From Anaerolineales bacterium (GTDB taxonomy: Bacteria > Chloroflexota > Anaerolineae > Anaerolineales > Villigracilaceae), in assembly GCA_016928525.1 (NCBI GenBank), contig JAFGKO010000043.1, forward strand, positions 1 to 23,766: 23,766 nucleotides of DNA, read 5' to 3'. Below are positions 7,332 through 14,348 of the stretch, one piece after another. The notes beneath the pieces were generated by a model. That model did no database searches and was not told where the DNA came from. It worked only from the letters and a program-made list of their open reading frames with translations. How positions within the stretch are numbered: the first letter of the stretch is position 1; each line of letters begins with the position of its first letter. The translations under genes and the position numbers were made by a program.

Positions 7332-8222
7332 ATGCAACGTCTGCACTTAATAGGTAATGCTCTACGTGTTTTGAATGTTCTGGATCCCGTGGAGCTAGAA
7401 AGCAGACAAATAGTAAGCAGCAATCTAAGTCGAGCAGCGGCGGTAAGCCAACTCAGGCAGATCGATCCGACTAGACCGATCACTTGGGAGTTTTCTGCAT
7501 TTAGCCAGAACGGCGAGGACGGCATCATTGACTACCTGACTAGGCAGCTTAAATATCCTAACCTCTATTTTGTCGAGATTGGGGCGGGCAAAGGCACAGA
7601 GAACAATACTTCCTGGTTGATGGCGAGGAAGTATTCAGGATTAATGATTGATGGAAACTGTAAAAAGACTGATTACCTATCATGCTATTTTATCCCGGCG
7701 GTCGTAGTTGGTCTGAAACGAGTGAAAGCCGAGTGTCTTTTCGTGACCCGCCAAAATGCCCCCCAAATTCAGGAAAGAATGCTTTTCTCGGACCCTGATG
7801 TGTTTTCGCTCGATATAGACGGCGTTGACTTTTACATTGCTGAGGCACTTATGGAGCTAGGGATCAGACCCAAAATCTTCGTCGTCGAATACAACTCGGC
7901 TTTTGGACCTGAGAACAGCGTCACTGTCGAATACCAGGACAACTTCGATTACCAACAACTGCACAGTAGCTTACTGTATTACGGAGCTTCTCTCACGGCG
8001 TGGAAACGCCTGTTTCAGCGATATGGCTATCAATTTCTAACGGTTGAGTCCGGCGGCACGAATGCTTTTTTTGTCAACTCAACGGAGTTTGACAGTAGCT
8101 TTGTACACGCAATTCAAGGGGAGAAGTTCAGAGAAAATTCGTACCAACTGCAAAAGTTCAAGGTACCCTGGGAACAGCAATTTGAAATCATCAAGGAGTT
8201 GAAGTTCGTTGAAGTGACTTGA
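7332..8222 (+). CDS. FkbM-like Rossmann protein of the SQNGEDGI family, possible methyltransferase
   Basis: The 296-residue product has SQNGEDGIIDYL at 58-69, FVEIGAGKGTENNTSWLM at 80-97, GLMIDGN at 103-109, VFSLDIDGVDFYIAEAL at 157-173 and KIFVVEYN at 181-188. The GAGKG loop and the following acidic strand resemble the SAM-binding motif I of class I methyltransferases. The DIDG segment resembles the FkbM family's DIEG motif. Related proteins of unknown function occur in many surface-glycan clusters. I place the start at ATG 7332, six bases after GAGGGAGAT; the frame also reaches a TTG at 7314. G+C is low (23 of 60 at 7321-7380), unlike the wzm gene and wzt ATPase region. O-methylation of a sugar is an inference; catalysis is not certain. 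Confidence 0.65.
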   Translation: MQRLHLIGNALRVLNVLDPVELESRQIVSSNLSRAAAVSQLRQIDPTRPITWEFSAFSQNGEDGIIDYLTRQLKYPNLYFVEIGAGKGTENNTSWLMARKYSGLMIDGNCKKTDYLSCYFIPAVVVGLKRVKAECLFVTRQNAPQIQERMLFSDPDVFSLDIDGVDFYIAEALMELGIRPKIFVVEYNSAFGPENSVTVEYQDNFDYQQLHSSLLYYGASLTAWKRLFQRYGYQFLTVESGGTNAFFVNSTEFDSSFVHAIQGEKFRENSYQLQKFKVPWEQQFEIIKELKFVEVT

Positions 8223-8431
8223 AAAACTGTCTTCCTCTCAACGATGATTCTGGGTCATATATCTGGGTTGACATGGAGTGTGGTTTAGGGCCGTGGTCAC
8301 CAAAGATGTACCGCCCTACACGGTTGTCGGCTGTGTACCGGCGAGGAAATATTGGCGAGCGGTCGCAGGACTTGGATTACGAGATTAATTGGTTCCCTTA
8401 CTTCAGGTAGCAACAAAGGCTGGCAAGATCG
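8223..8431 (+). pseudogene. Gap with a probable 5' remnant of a GT-B glycosyltransferase gene
   Basis: A frame from TTG 8219 to the TAG at 8408-8410 encodes 63 residues that contain LPLNDDSGSYI. The GT-B protein encoded at 9360-10628 has LPLHDGSGPYI near its N-terminus. At DNA level 8234-8265 and 9411-9442 agree at 27 of 32 positions. Beyond this stretch I see no further similarity and no domain. The TTG overlaps the end of the previous gene and has no convincing ribosome binding site. I read this as the broken start of a related glycosyltransferase gene; a coincidental match cannot be excluded. Confidence 0.4.
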
Positions 8432-9352
8432 ATGACGCTGCTGCTTCGCAAAATAACCGCCCGACTCAACTACCAGCGTATCCGTGCCCAAACGGCACTT
8501 TACATCCTGCGCACAGCCTTACCGTATTGGCGCGTGGTGCGCGACGATGGGTTGAACTACCGGTTCAAGCACAGCCGATTTTCTCCGCCCGAAATCAAAA
8601 CGCTTTCCGAAGACGATCAGTGGAAGCTACTGGAAATCGGCGATTTTCGTTTTTATTGGCCAGCGGAATATGCTATCCGCGGGCTACGCGGTGTTTACCG
8701 GGAAGTGTTTACCCCGGCGGACTCCAACCCGCATGCTTATGAGGCGCGGCATGTCACTTTTAAAGCCAATGACTGGGTGATCGACGCGGGGGCCGGCGAA
8801 GGGTATTTTACGCATTATGCGCTGCGGCGTGGAGCCAACGTGTTGATGATCGAACCCGTGCCGCGCTTGGCCGAAGCCCTGACCCATACGTTTGAAAACG
8901 AGATGAAGGCGGGCCGAGTCGTACTGCTGCAGGGCGGATTAGCAAATCGCGAGGGGGAAATCGAGATGACGATCCCGCGCGATTCGCTTTTTGCTGCGTA
9001 TACTGAGTCGTTTTCTGGCGCCGAGGCGGTGAACATTGAGAATATTGATCTTGCGGTAGTCCCTGTTTATACTCTGGATGGTATTGCTCGGCGCGGACTG
9101 ATTCCGAAGATAGATTTTCTCAAGATGGATATTGAAGGGGCAGAAGTTGCCGCCTTCCAGGGAGCGCGCGAAATGCTTCGAGCACAAAAACCCAAATTAT
9201 CGGTGGCTGTATACCACGACTTTGATAATGCCCGGCTGATTCGCTCACTAGCAGTCCAAGTTGTGCCCGCGTACTACGTGAGCTTCCGGGGAGTCTTTAT
9301 GAAACCAGGATTTGGTCATCCAAGACCCTACATGCTGCATGCCTCTATTTAG
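8432..9352 (+). CDS. FkbM family SAM-dependent methyltransferase
   Basis: The 306-residue protein is predicted to transfer a methyl group from S-adenosylmethionine, most likely to a sugar hydroxyl of the glycan or a precursor. Motif I is VIDAGAGEGYFTHYALRRG at 116-134, followed by VLMIEPVP at 137-144. The C-terminal half carries DFLKMDIEGAEVAAFQGA, the defining FkbM segment. About 110 residues precede the SAM domain and are unlike the usual short lead-in; their role is unknown. The start ATG 8432 gives the longest frame. It is followed seven bases after its stop by the next glycosyltransferase start. The acceptor cannot be read from the sequence. Confidence 0.85.
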   Translation: MTLLLRKITARLNYQRIRAQTALYILRTALPYWRVVRDDGLNYRFKHSRFSPPEIKTLSEDDQWKLLEIGDFRFYWPAEYAIRGLRGVYREVFTPADSNPHAYEARHVTFKANDWVIDAGAGEGYFTHYALRRGANVLMIEPVPRLAEALTHTFENEMKAGRVVLLQGGLANREGEIEMTIPRDSLFAAYTESFSGAEAVNIENIDLAVVPVYTLDGIARRGLIPKIDFLKMDIEGAEVAAFQGAREMLRAQKPKLSVAVYHDFDNARLIRSLAVQVVPAYYVSFRGVFMKPGFGHPRPYMLHASI

Positions 9353-9359
9353 CGCGCTT

Positions 9360-10628
9360 ATGAACCAAACGGCACGACACAAAGTTTATTTTTATATCCA
9401 AGATTATCTGCCTCTCCACGATGGTTCTGGTCCATATATCCGAGCCTATAGTAATGTTCGAGCCTATCTCGATCTGAATTTTGACGTTGAAATCATCCAT
9501 ATTCAGACTCGGCCCCAATTCCCGTTTTCTATTGACCCAACGCTACCATCTGCACGATGGACGCACCTGGAATTTTTTCCTTCAAAGTATGGAAATCCAC
9601 TCGATTATGTGGCGTATTGTCTGGGGAGACCCCTCGACCTAGCTCTGAACCATTACTTCAAAATCCGTAGGTTCGTTCGGCGTGAGATACGCCACCGAGA
9701 GGTCGTTACCCCTGGAGCCTTGCATCACTTTGAGTATTTGAGAACTCTTTCTGCCGCTATTAACTATCCGAAACTGAACGCCATCGGGGATTTTCCAGAT
9801 TTCGAGTCCAAATTTCTCCGGGAGCAAGCGAGAATGCGTCAGGAGATAGGCCAGTCTTTTGGCGGGCTGGCCGGTCTCAAATATATGGAGCGGGCCGAAC
9901 GTATGGCCGTGGACCAGAGTCGCCTGATTTTAGCTATTGCCAAGCACGAAAACGAGATGCTCCGCCAGGAATGGGGGTGCACCCATGCGGAATTTTTGCC
10001 TACAAGCTGGGCTGATGAAACCCCTCTACAGCGTACTCGAGCGTGGGGTGAGGGTGGTATTCTCAGACTGATCCATGTTGGGCGTATCGATTCGCTAGCG
10101 AGTTTTCGTTCGCTACCATTCATTTTGCAGGAGGTTTTTCCACGCTTGGGGGAGGATGTCTTAAGCAGACTTGAGCTGATAGTAATCGGCGAAATCCCGG
10201 AAACTAAACGCTCGCGGGTTATTTTGGAGGCGGCTCAACCCTACCCACAAGTTCATTTTCTTGGCTATCAAAAAGACTTACGGCTCTTTTATGCGGCCGC
10301 CGACCTTCAGATCGTCGGATCAATCGCAGCGACGGGGTTGAGGACCCGTATCATAGAGTCGTTTGTTTATGGTGTGCCCGTGCTCAGTACTATACCTGGA
10401 GCAGAAGGGGTAGAGGGTATGATTCCTGGGAAGAATATCTTGCTTGCGGAAAACGCTGAGGCGTTTGCACAGCATCTCCGAGATTTGGTTGCTTCACCAG
10501 AACGCCTCAAAGATTTGGCCGAAGGTGGCCAACTCACCTATAGGTTCCATTACAGTCGCTCGGTGGTAGCCGACAAACTAGCGACTTTTCTAGAGCGGCA
10601 TGTCTTTTCTAGAGGCCCGCATAATTGA
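9360..10628 (+). CDS. GT-B glycosyltransferase (group 1/family 4-like)
   Basis: The 422-residue cytoplasmic enzyme has an N-terminal acceptor domain beginning KVYFYIQDYLPLHDGSGPYI and a C-terminal donor domain from about 230 (ILRLIHVGRIDSL). GYQKDLRLFYAAADLQIV and GLRTRIIESFVYGVPVLST follow. Glu333 in RIIES sits where GT4-type enzymes bind the donor nucleotide-sugar. The N-terminal half is unusually divergent from GT4 consensus. I choose ATG 9360, seven bases after the preceding stop. The open frame extends to ATG 9339 and TTG 9312, but both lie inside the FkbM gene. Donor and linkage are unknown. A 150-base gap with a candidate promoter follows. Confidence 0.8.
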   Translation: MNQTARHKVYFYIQDYLPLHDGSGPYIRAYSNVRAYLDLNFDVEIIHIQTRPQFPFSIDPTLPSARWTHLEFFPSKYGNPLDYVAYCLGRPLDLALNHYFKIRRFVRREIRHREVVTPGALHHFEYLRTLSAAINYPKLNAIGDFPDFESKFLREQARMRQEIGQSFGGLAGLKYMERAERMAVDQSRLILAIAKHENEMLRQEWGCTHAEFLPTSWADETPLQRTRAWGEGGILRLIHVGRIDSLASFRSLPFILQEVFPRLGEDVLSRLELIVIGEIPETKRSRVILEAAQPYPQVHFLGYQKDLRLFYAAADLQIVGSIAATGLRTRIIESFVYGVPVLSTIPGAEGVEGMIPGKNILLAENAEAFAQHLRDLVASPERLKDLAEGGQLTYRFHYSRSVVADKLATFLERHVFSRGPHN

Positions 10629-10670
10629 AAACCGATCTGGACTGTGGTAGATGGCCAGAATGTTATCGAA

Positions 10671-10699
10671 TTGACGGTCGGTTATCCAAGTGAGATAGT
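10671..10699 (+). promoter_or_regulatory. Candidate sigma-70-like promoter before the methyltransferase gene at 10779
   Basis: TTGACG at 10671-10676 matches five of six bases of the -35 consensus. After a 17-base spacer, GATAGT at 10694-10699 matches four of six bases of the -10 consensus and is preceded by TG plus one base (10691-10693), the extended -10 arrangement. It lies in the largest gap inside the gene block (10629-10778). The predicted leader would be about 73 bases. The gap holds no clear terminator; a 5-base inverted pair TCTGG/CCAGA (10636-10640/10655-10659) is too weak. Confidence 0.35.
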
Positions 10700-10778
10700 C
10701 TGATCCGACAATGAACTGATGAAATGTTACTCCCAGAATAAATCTAGCAGGGCGTGTTCTTGACCTAAGGGACTTGAA

Positions 10779-11750
10779 ATGACTATCGCAAAAGACTGTC
10801 CGTTATGTGGTGCGAATAACAGCCAGTTCCTGGAAAATGTGGACTTTCAGGGCCAAGCTTACAGTTACCGGATTTGCCGACACTGCGGCATGATGTTCCT
10901 GGACCATTCCCTGGTCGAAGAGGAATTGCAGATATTCTATGACCACAATTATTGGAAAGATCCGCAGAACGTCGAGCGGCTGGCTCGCCAGTTCAGCCGG
11001 GGGCAGGGAATCAGACGGATGCTGGCAGTGCGAGGGTGTGCTCCCCGGCGGGTGGTCGATATTGGTGGCGGCCTGGGGGGCGTGGCGCTGGGCCTGACAT
11101 ATGGCAATGATACCCAGGTTCATATTATCGATCGCTCCTTGACCGCCCGCGATCAGGCGGAGCGTTTCGGGTTCAAGGCGTATCCAGACCTGGATGCTTT
11201 TGGCGACACCCGGCAGCTTGTTGACTTGGTAATGTTTTGTCATTCCCTGGAGCATTTTCCAGACCCTGTCCAACTGATTCGGGATTTGCAGACCAGATTC
11301 GGCCCAGAAACCTGGCTTTACATCGAGGTTCCCAACGCCAGATGGCACCCGGCAGCAGAGGTTTTTCACGAGACAATGTGGACCCGTCGTTTGGCTGGTA
11401 GGCTGGCCGAACGCACTGGGCTGCACGTGGTCGATATTTGGACTGGCAGTTCACCCTGGTCGCAGTCGATGCCCATTTATCTGTACCTGCTGGCACGTCT
11501 CGGCTCGGGCCCTGAACGGAAAGAACCGACGCTTCCAATTACTCGGGCAGATGTTTTCTGGAACCGGGTTGACCGTCTGGTGATCTATCCGGCTTATGCG
11601 GCGTGGAACTCACTGGTCAGAAAGATTCCTGTGGGATCTGTACGCCACCGGCTAACCCGCCAAATAACGAACTTCGACCAGTCTAAGCTATTGATCCGGG
11701 ATCGACTCAACTCAACCTTATCTACCCTTGATCCTAGAAGGGCCCAATAA
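10779..11750 (+). CDS. Class I SAM methyltransferase with N-terminal zinc ribbon
   Basis: The 323-residue protein begins with two CxxC pairs (Cys7/Cys10 and Cys33/Cys36) that should form a zinc ribbon. This arrangement is common in methyltransferases of surface-glycan and nucleotide-sugar pathways. A Rossmann methyltransferase domain follows: VVDIGGGLGGVALGL at 92-106 is SAM motif I, VHIIDRS the acidic strand, and LVMFCHSLEHFPDPVQLI the motif II/III region. YIEVPN then follows. The C-terminal 100 residues contain no feature I can assign. ATG 10779 is the only sensible start. A candidate promoter lies about 80 bases upstream, so it may begin its own transcript. The substrate is unknown. Confidence 0.85.
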   Translation: MTIAKDCPLCGANNSQFLENVDFQGQAYSYRICRHCGMMFLDHSLVEEELQIFYDHNYWKDPQNVERLARQFSRGQGIRRMLAVRGCAPRRVVDIGGGLGGVALGLTYGNDTQVHIIDRSLTARDQAERFGFKAYPDLDAFGDTRQLVDLVMFCHSLEHFPDPVQLIRDLQTRFGPETWLYIEVPNARWHPAAEVFHETMWTRRLAGRLAERTGLHVVDIWTGSSPWSQSMPIYLYLLARLGSGPERKEPTLPITRADVFWNRVDRLVIYPAYAAWNSLVRKIPVGSVRHRLTRQITNFDQSKLLIRDRLNSTLSTLDPRRAQ

Positions 11751-11838
11751 CCCGTTTTCTTTGCTCATGCATGTCGGACCATTCTCCATTCTCTCCAACA
11801 AGAGAGTCTATCCGAGCTAAAAGGCTTAGAAGATAACC

Positions 11839-13095
11839 ATGAAGGTCTTGTTTTTGTTAGATAACTTTCCGGCGTCCCCTAATTTCAGAGGAGGAGGGCC
11901 GGCGCGTTTCGAGATGTATTTCCGCGCTTTAAAGGATCTAGGCGTCGATCTGTATGTCTGGCGCAGCCTGAATGGTCACATGGGCGAAGAAACAAAAACC
12001 TTCGAGCGAACCGTTGACCAGGAGCATCAACGGCGTTTACGAGCTGCCGCAGCAGAATGGATTGATTTCGAATATGAGTTGAGCTCCCCCCCGCATAATC
12101 GGCAGCGCTATGTCTGGATTCCACGTGCGATGATGGTCCCACTTCAATATACATTCGGTAAATATTCGCAGGTCCAGACTGCGTTGGGGCAGACTATTGA
12201 CCGTGTGAATCCCGATTTGATCTGGGCAAATCATATGGTGATGGGCGGGGTGATGGCACTCTTGTCCCCCTCGACTCCTTGGGTTTACTCACACCATGAT
12301 TGGCATTACCGCCTAAAAGCTGTGAGAGCGCAGCACCAGGGAATCTCACGCAAGACGCTTCGCTCATGGCTCTTCAATTGGATCGAACGACAGGCCGAGT
12401 TCGGTGTTGCTCGCAAGGCGACAGCCGCCATCTCAGGATCACTGACTGAGGCAGGTGATATTGAGCGGCTAGGAACGAAAACATTCTATATCCCTACGTG
12501 CTATGACGTAGACTTGGATTATTCCACGGCAGACCCTGATCCCGGGCCTCCACGAATTGTCCACTTCGGCGGCATGAAAACCACTGCCAACCGAATTGGC
12601 CTTGAAAGGTACTTGGATGTGGTGCATCAGGCCGTAGTGGACGGCTCAACTGTAAGGCCTGAACTATGGATTGTCGGCGCGCTTGAAGGCGCCGACGAGC
12701 GGTTGATTGAGAAGTTGCGGTCAGTCGGGGCAGTTTGTACAGGGTATGTGTCCGATCTGTCTACTGTATTCCGTCCCTATGACATTGCCATTGTCCCCTA
12801 TGAGCACAATACAGGGAACCGCACCCGAGTCCCATTGCTGCTTGCTCACCGACAGACCATGGTCGCAGTCAAAGAGACGGTGCGTGGATTTCCTGAGGTG
12901 GTAGATGGGCAAAATGCCGTACTGGTGGACACGCTGGAGCAGATGAAGGTTGCCCTGACGACGCTAATCGCTGATGTGGAGCGCCGCAAAACTCTAGGGA
13001 CTGCTGCCGAACAATGTTTCCGCAAGAATTTTGTTCTGCAGGCACAGATACCCAAGTTTGAGGCACTGCTGTCTATTGCCCGGAGGGGAACATGA
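11839..13095 (+). CDS. Divergent GT-B glycosyltransferase
   Basis: The 418-residue protein has a GT4-like opening (MKVLFLLDNFPASPNFRGGGPARFE), then PDLIWANH and an aromatic/His-rich SHHDWHYRLKA. Its donor-domain start is HFGGMKTTANRIGLERYL near 242. The region that usually reads as a Glu-containing R-T-K-x-L-E helix is here NRTRVPLLLAHRQTMVAV (from Asn327), so the expected donor-binding Glu appears to be missing. KETVRGFPEVVDGQNAVLV follows, like the usual end of the donor domain. The enzyme could use a different residue or be a non-catalytic partner. Its last base pairs overlap the next gene (ATGA at 13092-13095), which suggests coupled translation with the GDP-mannose dehydrogenase. Confidence 0.75.
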   Translation: MKVLFLLDNFPASPNFRGGGPARFEMYFRALKDLGVDLYVWRSLNGHMGEETKTFERTVDQEHQRRLRAAAAEWIDFEYELSSPPHNRQRYVWIPRAMMVPLQYTFGKYSQVQTALGQTIDRVNPDLIWANHMVMGGVMALLSPSTPWVYSHHDWHYRLKAVRAQHQGISRKTLRSWLFNWIERQAEFGVARKATAAISGSLTEAGDIERLGTKTFYIPTCYDVDLDYSTADPDPGPPRIVHFGGMKTTANRIGLERYLDVVHQAVVDGSTVRPELWIVGALEGADERLIEKLRSVGAVCTGYVSDLSTVFRPYDIAIVPYEHNTGNRTRVPLLLAHRQTMVAVKETVRGFPEVVDGQNAVLVDTLEQMKVALTTLIADVERRKTLGTAAEQCFRKNFVLQAQIPKFEALLSIARRGT

Positions 13096-14348
13096 ATATC
13101 GCACTATTTGGTCTGGGATACATTGGAACAGTAACTGCGGTTGCCCTGGCACAGGAAGGGCACACTGTAGTTGGCGTAGATAAGATGCCGTTCAAAGTTG
13201 AGTGCTTGGCACAGGGGATTAGCCCAATCGTAGAACCGGGCGTTCAAGAGATGTTGAGCGAAGCCAAGGCAACGGGACGTATTAAGGCGACCATGAGCGT
13301 CCGGGAGGCGCTCTCAGATGCGGATCTCTCTATTGTGTGCGTAGGAACGCCGACCGAAAAACGCACCGGTAATGCACAACTCAGCGCGGTAGAAGGGGTG
13401 ATCCAGGAGATCATTGAGAATTTGCCTTCTGGCGGGCCTTCGCATCTGGTAGTTATTCGCAGTACTTTGATTGCCAGCTATTTAGATGAATGGACGGTAA
13501 ATCATCAATCCCGTATTGAACTAGCTTTCCATCCTGAATTTCTCAGGGAAGGTGCGGCGCTGCATGACTTTTTTAACCCGCCCCTGATCGTCGTAGGAAG
13601 TACGTCAAAGGATGCTGCCGATAAGGTATTCCGACTCTACGAAGGTATCGATGCTCCTCGCTTCTGGGTGTCGCCTTCGACAGCGGGATTGCTGAAATAT
13701 GCTTGTAATGCATTTCATGCCCTGAAGATATGTTTTGCCAATGAGCTGGCTCGCCTCAGTGGTGAATTCAACGTGGATCCCTACCAATTAATGGATATAT
13801 TCACTCATGATAGCCAGTTGAATATTTCAAAGACCTACTTAAGGCCCGGCATGAGCTTCGGCGGATCGTGCCTGCCCAAAGATGTGCGCGCCTTGGAATC
13901 AATGAGTCAGGAGTACCGTCTGAATCTTCCCGTCCTGAATTCGATTAATGCCAGCAACCGCCAGCATACTCAGTTTATCCTGGATCAGATTCTTGATCTG
14001 GGTGTCCGCAAAGTGCTGCTGATGGGGCTGACATTCAAAGTCGGGACTGATGATTTGCGTGAGAGTCCAGCGGTCGAGCTGGCCGAACGCCTGATCGGGA
14101 AGGGCTGCGATCTGCGGATATGGGAACCTGACCTAACTTCGGACAAATTCCTGGGCAAAAACAGAGAATATGCGCTGGCCCATCTGCCTCACCTGAACGA
14201 CATCCTGATCGACACCCCGCAAGATTATTTGGATCAGATTGAAGCAGTGGTGATTACAAAGTGCCACCCTGGCTTCCAGAAGTTTGTCAACCAGTTACCC
14301 TCCAACGTGCGTGTTTTGAACCCGGCGAGGTGCAAGGGGATTGGCTGA
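13092..14348 (+). CDS. algD: GDP-mannose 6-dehydrogenase (UDP-glucose/GDP-mannose dehydrogenase family)
   Basis: The 418-residue enzyme is predicted to oxidise GDP-mannose twice with NAD+ to GDP-mannuronate, giving an acidic sugar donor. The NAD-binding loop GLGYIGTVTA is at 7-16. SPIVEPG at 44-50 is typical of GDP-mannose rather than UDP-glucose enzymes. HPEFLREG at 147-154, LLKYACNAFHALKICFANE at 200-218 and FGGSCLPKD at 256-264 follow, with the catalytic Cys260. The C-terminal segment GLTFKVGTDDLRESPAVELA matches the AlgD pattern closely. Its ATG overlaps the previous stop (ATGA). Its TGA overlaps the next ATG by one base (14348), so three genes look translationally coupled. A UDP-sugar specificity is less likely but not excluded. 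Confidence 0.87.
   Translation: MNIALFGLGYIGTVTAVALAQEGHTVVGVDKMPFKVECLAQGISPIVEPGVQEMLSEAKATGRIKATMSVREALSDADLSIVCVGTPTEKRTGNAQLSAVEGVIQEIIENLPSGGPSHLVVIRSTLIASYLDEWTVNHQSRIELAFHPEFLREGAALHDFFNPPLIVVGSTSKDAADKVFRLYEGIDAPRFWVSPSTAGLLKYACNAFHALKICFANELARLSGEFNVDPYQLMDIFTHDSQLNISKTYLRPGMSFGGSCLPKDVRALESMSQEYRLNLPVLNSINASNRQHTQFILDQILDLGVRKVLLMGLTFKVGTDDLRESPAVELAERLIGKGCDLRIWEPDLTSDKFLGKNREYALAHLPHLNDILIDTPQDYLDQIEAVVITKCHPGFQKFVNQLPSNVRVLNPARCKGIG

Noticed and set aside
10803..11426. 207-residue minus-strand ORF
   Set aside because: It lies wholly opposite the zinc-ribbon methyltransferase gene, has no recognisable domain, and its His/Pro/Gln-rich composition is typical of an antisense shadow.
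11791..11806. CTCTC/GAGAG inverted pair in the gap before 11839
   Set aside because: A five-pair stem without a T-run is too weak for a terminator and may be chance.
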